Source: Rhodospirillales bacterium
Lineage (GTDB): Bacteria; Pseudomonadota; Alphaproteobacteria; Rhodospirillales; Shumkoniaceae
NCBI GenBank assembly: GCA_016776725.1
Contig: JADHSV010000005.1
Coordinates: 18,974 to 82,973, forward strand
Length of the DNA: 64,000 nucleotides
Reading direction: 5' to 3'
The notes under the pieces: model-generated
Database searches by the model: none
What the model saw: only the letters and a program-made list of their open reading frames with translations
Told to the model about the DNA's origin: nothing
Made by a program: the position numbers and the translations under genes
Part shown: positions 35,228 through 44,435 of the stretch, one piece after another
Layout of the letters: every line of letters begins with the position of its first letter
Numbering within the stretch: position 1 is the stretch's first letter

Positions 35228-37594
35228 ATGCTGCTGCGGATGCTACGCGCCCGCTCCGAAGGCAGCGCATCGCCGTTACTGCCTTCGCTTTCATGGCTTC
35301 AAACCATGGACCGGCCCACCCTCGGAGCCGACCTTACCGCTGGCCTGACCGGTGCGTTGGTCATGCTTCCGCAGGGCGTGGCCTTTGCCATTATTGCCGG
35401 AATGCCGCCCGAGTACGGCCTTTACGCGGGCATGATTCCGGCCATCATCGCCGCCCTTTTCGGATCATCCTGGCACCTGGTCTCGGGTCCGACAACGGCG
35501 GCGTCCATTATCATCCTTTCCGCCATCAGCGCTTTTGCCGAACCGGGTTCCATAGACTACGTGCGCCTCGTGCTGACGTTGACGTTCATGGTCGGTGTGA
35601 TTGAACTGGCCATGGGTCTCATGCGCATGGGCGTTCTGGTCAATTTCATATCCCATACCGTCGCCATCGGGTTCACGGCGGGTGCGGCCATTCTGATTTC
35701 CGCCAACCAGATCAAACATTTTTTTGGACTGGATATTCCCCGTGGCGCGCCCTTTTACGAAATCGTACGTATTCTCGCCAGCGACATTCAACTGATATCG
35801 CCCGCCGCGACTGTCGTGGGCGTCACGACGGTGATTACCGGCCTACTTGCCAAACGCTATCTTCCCCGCCTGCCCTACATGATCGTTGCCATGGTTGCCG
35901 CCAGCGTTCTGGCAACTGTTCTAAATGGGTTTTCCGAGACCATGGTTCCAACCATCGGAGCCATTCCCTCGGGTCTGCCGCCGCTTTCTTCGCCGGAATT
36001 TTCCCTGGACGTTATTCGCGAACTTGCGCCGACGGCGTTGGCGGTCGCGCTTTTCGCACTGACCGAGGCGGTTTCCATTTCGCGGGCCCTGGCGATACGT
36101 AGCGGACAGCAGATCGACGGCAACCGGGAATTCGTCGGACAGGGCCTGTCCAATCTGGCCGGCAGCTTTTTCTCGGGCTATGTGGCGACGGGATCGTTCA
36201 ATCGCAGCGGCCTGAACTACGAATCAGGCGCCAAGACGCCGTTGGCCGCGATTTCGGCCGGTGTATTGCTGATGCCGGTCGTTTTCCTTGTCGCCCCTTA
36301 CGCCATTTATCTGCCGAAAGCCGCGGTGGCGGGAATTTTGTTTCTGGTCGCCTACGGCCTGATCGACATTCCCCATATTCGGCAAATTCTTAGATCGGGC
36401 CGATCCGAATCGACGGTCATGGCCGTTACCTTTTTCGCGGTCCTGTTTGTTAATTTGGAGATCGCCATCTTCTCGGGCGTGATTCTGTCGCTTTTCTTTT
36501 ACCTTAACCGCACGTCGCATCCGAACGTCGCCAGTCTGGTCCCCGATCCGCAGGAGCCGCGCCGTCGCATGACCACCAAACCGAACCTTCCGGAATGCCC
36601 GCAGATCAAGATCGTTCGCATCGACGGATCGCTGTATTTCGGCGCCGTTTCCAATGTGATTGGAAAGCTGCGCGGCATGGAAAAACGAGGTTCGGCGCAG
36701 ACCCATCTGGCCATCGTCGCTTCGGGCATCAACTTCATCGACATGGAAGGGGCCGAAGCCCTGGTCAATGAGGCCCGCCGCAGGCGGAAGGCCGGCGGGC
36801 AACTTTACCTGATCGACCTGCACGAAACCGTGGCCTACCAATTTGAACGCGATGGCCATATGGACGCCATCGGCCGCGAAAACGTTTTCGCTTCAAAAAC
36901 CGCCGCCCTTGCCAACATTTACGCTCGCCTCGACCGTAATCCCTGCGCGACATGCACAAAGCGCATCTTCCGCGAATGCGATGCCAAGGCCTCGAAAAAT
37001 CTTGCGAAGGAAGAACCCGTCGAAATGATCAATACCGAAATTCGCGTCGCCAAACGCGCAGCCGCCGAGCCGATTTATTCCGATCCTCGCAATACCAAAC
37101 CCTTGGAGCCCCGCCGCCCGCGGGTTCTGGCGTTGGTCGACTTCGATATCGCGGCCGATAAAACGGTCCGCGCGGCCGCCCAACTGGCAAAATCCGCCGG
37201 AGCCGAACTGGCGCTGGGCCATGTCGCCAGCAGCGACTGGAGCAGCGGCTACGACTTCGCCCCCGGGCTGGTTTCGGGCGACACCTTTACCGCCCTGCGC
37301 GGCTCCGCCCGCGCCCGCCTGGGCAGGGTCGCCGCCGAGGCAAATATCCAGACGAAGGCTTTACTGGCCGCAACGACGCCGGATCGAAGCAGGGGAATTC
37401 GCGAACTTGTCGGCGAATGGCGGCCTGAAATCATCATCGTCAACGCGCGGTCAAATTTCGATATCGCGGATAGGCCGTTCGTCGATCTCGACACGCCCTA
37501 TGGAACGGTCCACTGCGAAGTTCGCAAGGTCGGAGGTGGGTTCCCCGAAACCTACGACCTCGAACCCGATTCCCTGAAATCATTGTCGAGCTAA
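35228..37594 (+). CDS. SulP-family anion permease with STAS and C-terminal universal-stress-like domain
   Basis: 788 aa. Residues about 25-430 are a SulP/SLC26 transport domain (MLPQGVAFAIIAGMPPEYGLYAGM; GSFNRSGLNYESGAKTPLAAISAG). A STAS domain follows at about 457-570. Next is a Cys motif C-x2-C-x7-C (573, 576, 584) and a linker, then a USP-like domain from about 635 (PRVLALVDFDIAADKTVRAAAQLAKSAGAELALGHV). Bacterial SulP proteins move sulfate, bicarbonate, fumarate or other anions; the substrate is not evident here. The USP-like tail and Cys motif suggest added regulation. Length well above the usual 550-600 aa reflects this extension. Confidence 0.88.
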   Translation: MLLRMLRARSEGSASPLLPSLSWLQTMDRPTLGADLTAGLTGALVMLPQGVAFAIIAGMPPEYGLYAGMIPAIIAALFGSSWHLVSGPTTAASIIILSAISAFAEPGSIDYVRLVLTLTFMVGVIELAMGLMRMGVLVNFISHTVAIGFTAGAAILISANQIKHFFGLDIPRGAPFYEIVRILASDIQLISPAATVVGVTTVITGLLAKRYLPRLPYMIVAMVAASVLATVLNGFSETMVPTIGAIPSGLPPLSSPEFSLDVIRELAPTALAVALFALTEAVSISRALAIRSGQQIDGNREFVGQGLSNLAGSFFSGYVATGSFNRSGLNYESGAKTPLAAISAGVLLMPVVFLVAPYAIYLPKAAVAGILFLVAYGLIDIPHIRQILRSGRSESTVMAVTFFAVLFVNLEIAIFSGVILSLFFYLNRTSHPNVASLVPDPQEPRRRMTTKPNLPECPQIKIVRIDGSLYFGAVSNVIGKLRGMEKRGSAQTHLAIVASGINFIDMEGAEALVNEARRRRKAGGQLYLIDLHETVAYQFERDGHMDAIGRENVFASKTAALANIYARLDRNPCATCTKRIFRECDAKASKNLAKEEPVEMINTEIRVAKRAAAEPIYSDPRNTKPLEPRRPRVLALVDFDIAADKTVRAAAQLAKSAGAELALGHVASSDWSSGYDFAPGLVSGDTFTALRGSARARLGRVAAEANIQTKALLAATTPDRSRGIRELVGEWRPEIIIVNARSNFDIADRPFVDLDTPYGTVHCEVRKVGGGFPETYDLEPDSLKSLSS

Positions 37595-37612
37595 AATTCA
37601 CGCAAAAGAAAA

Positions 37613-37653
37613 GGCGCGAAGGCATCGCAATCATGCCTTCGCGCCAATTTTTT
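37613..37653. terminator. Bidirectional terminator between the SulP gene and serA
   Basis: A 13-bp perfect stem (GGCGCGAAGGCAT / ATGCCTTCGCGCC) with a seven-base loop has a T-tract on the plus side and an A-rich stretch (CAAAAGAAAA) on the other. It should terminate both convergent transcripts. Confidence 0.88.
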
Positions 37654-37664
37654 GTGGGCGCACT

Positions 37665-39242
37665 CTAGAACGTCAGAGCCTTCGCCCGCACCACGTTAGG
37701 CAATTTGTTCACGCTATCCAGAACCTCGTCGGGAACTGCGCCGTCCACTTCGATCAGAACAATCGCGTCCCCACCGGCATCGGTCCGCCCCAGATTGAAC
37801 GTGGCGATATTGATGCCCGCATCGCCCAATGCTGTGCCCAGCGCGCCGATAAAGCCCGGCTTGTCGTGGTTGGTGACAAACAGCATGTGCGGCCCCATTT
37901 GCGCATCCATGGCGATGCCCTTGATTTCAACAATGCGCGGATTGTCGCCGTTGAAAAGGGTGCCCGAAATGCTTCGGGTCTGGGCTTCCGTGGTCACCTC
38001 AAGACGGATCAGCGACTGGTATGCGCCTTTGCGTTCGTGGGTGATTTCGGTCACGTCAATCCCGCGTTCCTTGGCGATTGCGGGCGCACTGACCATATTC
38101 ACCGCTTCCAGAAGCGGCGTCAGAAGCCCCTGCAGGACAACGGCGGTCAGCGGTTTGGTGTTGAGTTCGGCCACCGCGCCTTCGTAGGTGATGGAAACGG
38201 CCTCGATGGAGCTTTCCGTTACCTGCCCCGCGAAACTGCCGATCTGTTCGGCCAGCTTCATGTAGGGTTTCAGTTTCGGCGCTTCCTCGGCGCTGACCGA
38301 CGGCATATTCAGCGCATTGACCACCGCCCCGGTCAGCAGGTAATCGGCCAGTTGCTCGGCCACCTGAAGGGCGACTTTTTCCTGCGCTTCCGTGGTCGAC
38401 GCGCCCAGATGCGGGGTCGCCACAACCTGATCCATACCAAACAGGATATGTTCCTTGGCCGGTTCCTTGGCGTAGACGTCAATGGCAGCCGCCGCCACTT
38501 TCCCAAGTTCCAGCGCCGCTTTCAGGTCTTCATCGACGATCAGGCCGCCGCGCGCGCAGTTAACGATGCGTACGCCGGGCTTCATTTTAGCGATGTTTTC
38601 GGCACAGATTATGCCCTTCGTGGCATCGGTCATGGGCGCGTGCAGGCTGATGAAGTCGGCGCGGGCCAAAAGCTCGTCCAGTTCCACCTTCTCGACACCC
38701 AGATTTTTGGCCCGTTCGGGCGACAGGTAAGGATCGTAGCCGATCACCTTCATTTTCAGGCCCTGGCCCCGTTCGGCAACCGCCGAACCGATGTTGCCGC
38801 AGCCGAAGATGCCCAGCGTCTTGCCCATCAATTCCACGCCCATGAAGGCCGACTTTTCCCATTTACCGGCATGGGTGGACACGTTGGCCTGCGGAATTTG
38901 CCGGGCCACCGCCATAACCAGGGCAATGGCGTGTTCGGCGGTGGTGATGGAATTGCCAAACGGCGTGTTCATGACCACGACGCCGCGTTGCGTGGCGGCG
39001 GGAATATCGACGTTATCAACGCCGATACCGGCCCGTCCGATCACTTTCAGGTTCGTGGCGGCTTCCAGAACTTCGGCCGTGGCCTTGGTGGCGGAACGAA
39101 CGGCAAGACCATCGTATTCGCCGATGCAGGCTTTCAGTTCTTCCGGTGTCATTCCGGTTTTGACGTCGACCTCGACCCCGCGTGCCTTGAAAATTTCGGC
39201 CGCCATGGGGCTCATTTTGTCGGAAATCAGTACTTTTGGCAT
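37665..39242 (-). CDS. serA: D-3-phosphoglycerate dehydrogenase
   Basis: 525 aa from the ATG at 39242 (MPKVLISDKMS), preceded by GAGGAGGG; the longer frame overlaps serC and is not used. It oxidises 3-phosphoglycerate, the first step of serine synthesis. Motifs: GRAGIGVDNVD, the NAD-binding GIFGCGNIGSAVA, NCARGG and ATPHLGASTTEAQ, then the intervening domain and a C-terminal ACT domain (GPHMLFVTNHDKPGFIGALG), as in the long alphaproteobacterial/Mycobacterium type. serC lies ten bases upstream. Confidence 0.96.
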   Translation of the reverse strand: MPKVLISDKMSPMAAEIFKARGVEVDVKTGMTPEELKACIGEYDGLAVRSATKATAEVLEAATNLKVIGRAGIGVDNVDIPAATQRGVVVMNTPFGNSITTAEHAIALVMAVARQIPQANVSTHAGKWEKSAFMGVELMGKTLGIFGCGNIGSAVAERGQGLKMKVIGYDPYLSPERAKNLGVEKVELDELLARADFISLHAPMTDATKGIICAENIAKMKPGVRIVNCARGGLIVDEDLKAALELGKVAAAAIDVYAKEPAKEHILFGMDQVVATPHLGASTTEAQEKVALQVAEQLADYLLTGAVVNALNMPSVSAEEAPKLKPYMKLAEQIGSFAGQVTESSIEAVSITYEGAVAELNTKPLTAVVLQGLLTPLLEAVNMVSAPAIAKERGIDVTEITHERKGAYQSLIRLEVTTEAQTRSISGTLFNGDNPRIVEIKGIAMDAQMGPHMLFVTNHDKPGFIGALGTALGDAGINIATFNLGRTDAGGDAIVLIEVDGAVPDEVLDSVNKLPNVVRAKALTF

Positions 39243-39252
39243 TTTTCCCTCC

Positions 39253-40407
39253 TCAAATCTTTTCTTTGGCTTGCGCGAAGGCCCAGTCGAGCCACGGCAA
39301 AAGCGCCTCGACATCGGATGTTTCGACGGTTCCACCCGTCCACACCCGCAGGCCCGCAGGCGCATCGCGGTAGGCGCCGATATCAAAGGCGACGCCTTCC
39401 TCGGCCAACAGGGCGGCGATACCCTTCGCCGCAGCCGCCTGGCCATCGGCATCCAACGACGGATCAACCACCGTCAGGCATACCGACGTGCATGATCGCG
39501 TGGCCGGATCGGCGGCGAGGAAATCGACCCAGGGCGTTTGTTCGACCCAGGCCGTAATGGCGGCAAGATTGCCTTCGGACCGCCCAATCAGGCCCGGCAA
39601 TCCCCCAACGGATGCCGCCCATTTCAAGCCGTCCAACGCATCTTCCACCGCCAGCATTGAAGGGGTGTTGATGGTCGAGCCCTGGAAAATCCCTTCGATC
39701 AGCTTGCCCGCTTTGGTCATGCGGAAAATCTTGGGGATCGGGCGATCGGGCGTGAACGTTTCAAGCCGTTCGACCGCTGCTGGGCTCAAAACCAGAATGC
39801 CGTGCTGGCCTTCGCCGCCCAGAACTTTTTGCCATGAATACGTCACCACATCGAGCTTGTCCCACGGCAGTTCCATGGCAAAAGCCGCCGATGTGGCATC
39901 CGTGATAACCAGCCCGTCATGTTGGGCGGGGATCCAGTCGCCGTTTGGCACGCGAACGCCGGAAGTCGTTCCGTTCCAGGTGAAGACCACGTCGCGCGAG
40001 AAATCGACCTCGCTCAGGTCAGGCAGACGCCCGTAGTCGGCCTTTAAAACACGCACATCGGCGGGTTTCAGCTGCTTAATGACATCGGTGACCCAACCCT
40101 CACCGAAGCTTTCCCAAGCCAGCATATCAACGCCGCGCGCGCCCAAAAGCGACCACAAGGCCATCTCCACCGCGCCCGTGTCGGACGCCGGGACGATACC
40201 CATGCGATAATCGTCGGGCACGCCGAGAATTTCCCGCGCCCGCGAAATAACTTCCTGGATTCTTTCTTTTCCCGGCTTTGATCGATGCGATCGCCCAACG
40301 AACGCATTTTCAAGCGCGGCTGGAGACCAGCCAGGACGCTTCGAACAGGGACCGGATGCAAAATTTGGATTCGCCGGACGGATGTCCGGATATAAGGACG
40401 TATTCAT
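39253..40407 (-). CDS. serC: Phosphoserine aminotransferase
   Basis: 384 aa. It transaminates 3-phosphohydroxypyruvate in serine synthesis, and in many bacteria also acts in pyridoxal phosphate synthesis. N-terminal [17 protein letters not shown] and the PLP lysine region [10 protein letters not shown] are characteristic of the alphaproteobacterial SerC subtype. AGGGAG lies upstream of the ATG, within the second hairpin region of a leader RNA. First gene of the serC-serA operon. Confidence 0.96.
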   Translation of the reverse strand: MNTSLYPDIRPANPNFASGPCSKRPGWSPAALENAFVGRSHRSKPGKERIQEVISRAREILGVPDDYRMGIVPASDTGAVEMALWSLLGARGVDMLAWESFGEGWVTDVIKQLKPADVRVLKADYGRLPDLSEVDFSRDVVFTWNGTTSGVRVPNGDWIPAQHDGLVITDATSAAFAMELPWDKLDVVTYSWQKVLGGEGQHGILVLSPAAVERLETFTPDRPIPKIFRMTKAGKLIEGIFQGSTINTPSMLAVEDALDGLKWAASVGGLPGLIGRSEGNLAAITAWVEQTPWVDFLAADPATRSCTSVCLTVVDPSLDADGQAAAAKGIAALLAEEGVAFDIGAYRDAPAGLRVWTGGTVETSDVEALLPWLDWAFAQAKEKI

Positions 40408-40464
40408 CTTTCATCTCCCTTCCTCACAGAAGGGTCGCGATCCGTTGGGGGACCGTGGCCCAAC
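40408..40464 (-). ncRNA. serC-type leader RNA (candidate cis-regulatory element)
   Basis: Between the predicted transcription start and the serC ATG there are two hairpins: GTTGGG/CCCAAC (40459-40464 with 40444-40449) and CCCTTC/GAAGGG (40429-40434 with 40417-40422). The second overlaps the serC ribosome-binding region (GGAAGGGAGATGA). Its position, two-stem form and GCGACCCTTCTGTGAGGAAGGG-type core fit the alphaproteobacterial serC RNA motif as I recall it. The ligand, if any, is not established. Confidence 0.65.
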
Positions 40465-40468
40465 TCCG

Positions 40469-40497
40469 CTTATAAGGAGGTGACAGATGGGCGTCAA
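40469..40497 (-). promoter_or_regulatory. serC promoter
   Basis: On the minus strand TTGACG (40492-40497) and TATAAG (40469-40474) are 17 bases apart, close to the sigma-70 consensus. Transcription would begin near 40462, at the first hairpin of the serC leader. Confidence 0.75.
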
Positions 40498-40517
40498 CAG
40501 CCAAAATTCGATGCAGC

Positions 40518-40556
40518 ATTTGGTGACAGTATACTAATAAGGGAGACAGGCTCTAG
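40518..40556. repeat. Composite repeat remnant
   Basis: 40518-40537 is identical to 11936-11955 (ATTTGGTGACAGTATACTAA). Starting inside it, 40536-40556 (AATAAGGGAGACAGGCTCTAG) matches the right end of the element at 62422-62686 at all but two positions. The remnant ends seven bases from the stop codon of the caspase-like gene. It links the two repeat families in the window. Confidence 0.7.
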
Positions 40557-40562
40557 CCCCCG

Positions 40563-41483
40563 TCAATTAGTAATCGGCGTCCACTGACCCTGCGGAATTT
40601 GCTGGGGCGGCTGAACTGCCGGGGGCTGCGTTGCGCCGGGGAACTGAACTGTTGGCGCGGGCGGCTGCGGCGGGATTACCGGCCTTGCCACACGTGGTGT
40701 TGCGTCGGCAACGCGGGTTGCCTGCATGGCATAGAACGGCTGCTGAGACATGGTCTGGCCGTTCGCGCTCGTGCGGGTCAGGCGCGATCCGGCGGCGTTG
40801 TCCATAAGTGATTTCCAAGTGGGCTGCGCCTGGGCGATTTCGCCTCGCAGGGCTTTCAGGAAACTGAGCGTGAACAGGCTGCCGCTGCCGGTAGCAGTCG
40901 AGGTTTCGCCGGGGATCGAGGACGCGCCGTTGACGTAACCGCGATAGCGCAGGAACAGCTCCTTGTATCCCGCAGCCGCTTTCGACGCACTTGCAGGAAT
41001 TCCCTTTTGCTCTTCGCGCACCTGAACGTTGACCACGTTGTTGCACGCATCCACCAGGGAAATGGCCAGCCGCGCACCCTTGTTGCGAAGAGTATCGGCA
41101 ACCCAGCCGAAATCAATCACCCGGTCCGAATGAAAATAGAAATAGGGCCAGTCGCTTTTCTTGGGTGGCGTGCGGAAACCGTGGCCCGAGTAATAGAAGA
41201 AAACCACGTCGTCCGGCCCGGGAGCCACGGAATTCACCGCGTTTTTGACGTTGTCGATGGTGAAATCGCGGCCCTTGAAAACACGGTCCGACAGGGTCAT
41301 TCCGGTCGCCTGGGCGACGCGCTGGATTTCGTCGCCGACGACGCTCAGATCGCGGGCCACCATTTGGCCGATGCTCTTGTCGTCGGTGTCGATAACGAAG
41401 ATCGCATGCAGGGTGGCCGCACCGGCAGGCGCTGTTACTGAGAGCGCCAGAAGAACCGCTATCATCGTCCGCAACGTTTTCAC
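40563..41483 (-). CDS. Secreted caspase-like (peptidase C14) protein
   Basis: 306 aa. A signal peptide (about residues 1-22, ending APAGA) shows export. The caspase-fold core has the catalytic pair His101 (FFYYSGHG) and Cys147 (ISLVDAC), with the ISLVDAC strand typical of metacaspase-like proteins. The C-terminal 50 residues are Pro/Gln-rich (PVIPPQPPAPTVQFPG..., PPQQIPQGQW). Most bacterial orthocaspases are cytosolic or membrane-associated; this form appears periplasmic or extracellular. The next gene downstream on the strand is serC, behind its own promoter; upstream is a predicted lipoprotein gene. Substrate unknown. Confidence 0.82.
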   Translation of the reverse strand: MKTLRTMIAVLLALSVTAPAGAATLHAIFVIDTDDKSIGQMVARDLSVVGDEIQRVAQATGMTLSDRVFKGRDFTIDNVKNAVNSVAPGPDDVVFFYYSGHGFRTPPKKSDWPYFYFHSDRVIDFGWVADTLRNKGARLAISLVDACNNVVNVQVREEQKGIPASASKAAAGYKELFLRYRGYVNGASSIPGETSTATGSGSLFTLSFLKALRGEIAQAQPTWKSLMDNAAGSRLTRTSANGQTMSQQPFYAMQATRVADATPRVARPVIPPQPPAPTVQFPGATQPPAVQPPQQIPQGQWTPITN

Positions 41484-41495
41484 GGCGCCCTCCGA

Positions 41496-41999
41496 TCAAT
41501 CCAGCTTGAACACGGTCTCGACAATTGCGCTCAGATTTGCCGCCACCGGATCGAAGTCCTCGACATTGTCATTCGAACCGAAGGCCCACATTTTGCATCC
41601 GAAGGCCACCAGCACGTCGGCCGACTTCGTCCCCGCATGGAAGCGAAAAACGTATTCGGGAACCATCACGCATTTCTTGGCGGCCTCGAAATCGTAACTG
41701 GCTTCATCAAGCACCAGCGCCTTGAAGGCGGCCATCTGGGCCGGAGCCAGATCGGCGCCGCGCGCTTTCCACTCGTACCCGGCAATCGCGCCTGGGCCGG
41801 TTGCGCCGGGCGGCATCAGGGAGGGCTTGAGCAGGAACGGCTCCACCCGCTCGGCGGTGCTGACCACATGGATGACGTCGGCGCCTAGAAAACCGCCCAG
41901 CCTGTCCTGGGCGACCGCGCCGCAGGCCACCAGCGTCATGACGCCGACAAGACCGGCGAGTTTCGATGAAAATTTCCAGAATGCGCCACGAAATTTCAT
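41496..41999 (-). CDS. Predicted lipoprotein, unknown function
   Basis: 167 aa from the ATG at 41999 (MKFRGAFWKFSS), preceded by GGGGGAAACCA. The signal region ends in LVACG, a good lipobox with lipidation at Cys26. The mature protein has two further Cys residues (KKCVMVPEY, FGCKMW) that may form a disulfide. No known domain recognised. It ends 12 bases before the caspase-like gene and is probably in the same operon, so the two may act together at the envelope. Confidence 0.72.
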   Translation of the reverse strand: MKFRGAFWKFSSKLAGLVGVMTLVACGAVAQDRLGGFLGADVIHVVSTAERVEPFLLKPSLMPPGATGPGAIAGYEWKARGADLAPAQMAAFKALVLDEASYDFEAAKKCVMVPEYVFRFHAGTKSADVLVAFGCKMWAFGSNDNVEDFDPVAANLSAIVETVFKLD

Positions 42000-42058
42000 T
42001 GGTTTCCCCCGATTTCCGATGCCTCTCATCCGACTATGAAACGCCCAGCCGCAAATTC

Positions 42059-43900
42059 TTAAAGGCCATAGTACCACGGAACAACCAGCGTGAATGTGGC
42101 CCATAGAATAAATATCAGTGGAATTCCGACCCTTGTGAAGTCCAGAAAACGATAATGCCCCGGCCCCATGACCAGCAGGTTGGTTTGATATCCGATGGGT
42201 GACCCGAACGAGCAGTTCGCTGCAAAAACGACGGCCACGGCGAAAGGCTCCGGCTGGGTTCCCAGTTCAACGGCGATATCAATGGCAATGGGCGTGAACA
42301 ACACCGCGCAGGTTTTCGTACTGATGATATTCGACAGCCCGGCAACCAGAAGAAAGAAGAAGGACAAAACCGTCACCGTGCTGGCGTCGCCAACAACAAT
42401 AAGCAAGGCGCGGGCAAGAAAAGCGGCCCCCCCCGTTCCCTGAAGGCAAACACCCATGGCCAACGCCGCGCCAATAGTGGTGGCGATTTTGGGATCGACT
42501 GCGCGGGTGGCTTGCCGGATATTGACAACCCCTGTCGCGATCATGGCAATGGCCCCGCAAAGGGTCGCCACCACGATGGGGATAAGCCCGGCCGCAGCCA
42601 GCGAAATGGCGCCGCCGAATATGAGCAAAGCCCTTCTCGCATGGATCACAACGGGCAATTCCTCGGCCGACCATTCGATCAGCACAACGTCACTGTTGCG
42701 CTTGAGGGCCTCGATATCCTGGGTTTGCCCCTGAATCAAAAGCACATCACCAGCCTTGAGACGAATATCGGTCAGCTGGGCGCGGATCATGCGCGAGCGC
42801 CTTTGCACCCCCAAAACGATGCATTGGGTCTGATGATGAAAGCCGATCTGCAGCAAGGTCTGGCCGATAAATCTGGATGCCGGCGGGATCATGGCTTCGG
42901 CCAGCATGCGTTCGCCTTCGTCCCAGGGGGCATGGCCGTCGTCGTTATCCAGACGCGGAAACAACAGTCCGGGATCTTTCGCCAGGGCGTCGGTCAAGGC
43001 TTTGCGGGTCGCGGCGACAACCAAAATATCGTCATGCCGCAAGGTCACATCCTCGAAGGGCGGCAAAACGGCCACCTCGCCACGCTGGACCATGCGCACC
43101 GTCATGTCCGGCAGATCCTGGAAGATACCGCCGCGCGCGCTTTTTCCAATCAGTCCCGAATCGGCGGTTAGCGTCAATTGGGCGATGAATTGTTTGCCGC
43201 CGCTCCCTAAGAGGCGCTCGACCAAGGATGCCCGATCGGGAAGAAGCCGGGGTGCCGCAAGGTAAACGTAGATAAACCCGACTGAGGCCATAATCAGGCC
43301 CGGAACGGTGAAGTCGAAGAATTCGAAGGGGCGCTCGCCAACCTCGATCAGGGCGCTGTTGACGAGAAGGTTGGTGCTGGACCCGACCAGCGTGGTCATG
43401 CCGCCCAGAACAGCGGCGAAGCTAAGCGGGATCATGACCTTGCTGACCGAGCGGCCAAACCGTGCGGCCAGCACCTGCATCACCGGAATGAAGATAACGA
43501 CCACCGGAATATTATTGAGAAACCCGCTGACCGCCAAAGCCACTATGAGCACCAGCCCGACCGACAGCCAGGCGTGCTTTCCGCCCAGCGCCAGGATCAT
43601 CCGCGCCCCACGGTCCAGAACACCTGTACTCACCATTCCCTGCCCCATTACGAGCAAAGCCAACACCGTAATCAGCGCCGGATTGGCGAACCCCTGAAGA
43701 ATACGGGTGGGACTGAGATGATTGACGCCGGCCTCGTCGACCAGCGGAAAAACCGAGAAAAGCATCAAAAGCGCGCACACGACACCGATGGACGTAACTT
43801 CCATAGGCGCGCGTTCCAGCGCATATACCACCAGCGCGCCGGCAACGATGGCGAAGACAGCCATCATGTGAAAATTGACGCCGAATTCCGCGTCCGTCAT
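42059..43900 (-). CDS. SLC13-family permease with two TrkA-C domains
   Basis: 613 aa. About ten to twelve transmembrane segments are split by a cytoplasmic region (about 215-400) with two TrkA-C (RCK_C) domains, which bind ligands to gate transport. The first membrane half has GFLNNIPVVVIFIPVM and GGMTTLVGSSTNLLVNS, the helical-hairpin SNT motif of SLC13/DASS transporters; the second has CSFGSPIGYQTNLLVMGPG. Such proteins transport sulfate or dicarboxylates with sodium or protons. The TrkA-C insert is common in this bacterial subgroup. Substrate not determined. Confidence 0.9.
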   Translation of the reverse strand: MTDAEFGVNFHMMAVFAIVAGALVVYALERAPMEVTSIGVVCALLMLFSVFPLVDEAGVNHLSPTRILQGFANPALITVLALLVMGQGMVSTGVLDRGARMILALGGKHAWLSVGLVLIVALAVSGFLNNIPVVVIFIPVMQVLAARFGRSVSKVMIPLSFAAVLGGMTTLVGSSTNLLVNSALIEVGERPFEFFDFTVPGLIMASVGFIYVYLAAPRLLPDRASLVERLLGSGGKQFIAQLTLTADSGLIGKSARGGIFQDLPDMTVRMVQRGEVAVLPPFEDVTLRHDDILVVAATRKALTDALAKDPGLLFPRLDNDDGHAPWDEGERMLAEAMIPPASRFIGQTLLQIGFHHQTQCIVLGVQRRSRMIRAQLTDIRLKAGDVLLIQGQTQDIEALKRNSDVVLIEWSAEELPVVIHARRALLIFGGAISLAAAGLIPIVVATLCGAIAMIATGVVNIRQATRAVDPKIATTIGAALAMGVCLQGTGGAAFLARALLIVVGDASTVTVLSFFFLLVAGLSNIISTKTCAVLFTPIAIDIAVELGTQPEPFAVAVVFAANCSFGSPIGYQTNLLVMGPGHYRFLDFTRVGIPLIFILWATFTLVVPWYYGL

Positions 43901-43946
43901 ACCCCACGCCCCGCGGCAATTCTAACCCCTACCACTATACCAAGGA

Positions 43947-44435
43947 TCAGTTCTTTCGATACAGATGATAACGTTTGGCAGGAACCCCGTCGGGCAAGGC
44001 CGGACGCTTCCAGTCGTCCAACCCAAGGTCCTGATCGGACGCTATAATTCCGCCCGTCGCCACCAGAGCCGGAAGGTGATGGCCGAGGAAAGCTGCAATA
44101 CGCGCGTTCCCTTCGGCGTCCCCCGTGCCGATATCGGTATGCACCAAAGCGGCTGGACCGCCGATCCATTGCATCGCCTCGGGCAACGTCTGGAAAATAT
44201 CGCCCAAAATCATGTGGTCGTCGTCGGGAATGCATTCCGGATGGGCCGCAACCTGCCGATCAAACACGAAAATCTCGCGATTTGGAAACAGGGATCGCAG
44301 ATGATCGAACGTGCGGCCGTTGCCCAGCCCCAGTTCCAAAACCGGGCCGTTGATCCCGGACACCATCCCGGCCACCATGTTCAGGCAATCGCGTTGGGCC
44401 GAGACCCTGCGGATAAAGCTATCAAGACGGCTCAA
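43947..44435 (-). CDS. Class I SAM-dependent methyltransferase-like protein
   Basis: 162 aa, TTG start at 44435 with GGAGGT eight bases upstream, overlapping the stop of the cyclic-nucleotide-binding gene (TTGA). The SAM-binding motif I is LELGLGNGRTFDHL and an acidic motif II follows (REIFVFDRQ). It is shorter than most methyltransferases and seems to lack extra substrate domains. It is the last gene of a probable operon with the cNMP sensor and, upstream, the degenerate ABC protein. Target unknown. Confidence 0.78.
   Translation of the reverse strand: MSRLDSFIRRVSAQRDCLNMVAGMVSGINGPVLELGLGNGRTFDHLRSLFPNREIFVFDRQVAAHPECIPDDDHMILGDIFQTLPEAMQWIGGPAALVHTDIGTGDAEGNARIAAFLGHHLPALVATGGIIASDQDLGLDDWKRPALPDGVPAKRYHLYRKN

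Noticed and set aside
37866..39557. 563-codon plus-strand open frame across serA
   Set aside because: Fully antisense to serA, which has complete family motifs; no ribosome-binding site or recognisable domain.
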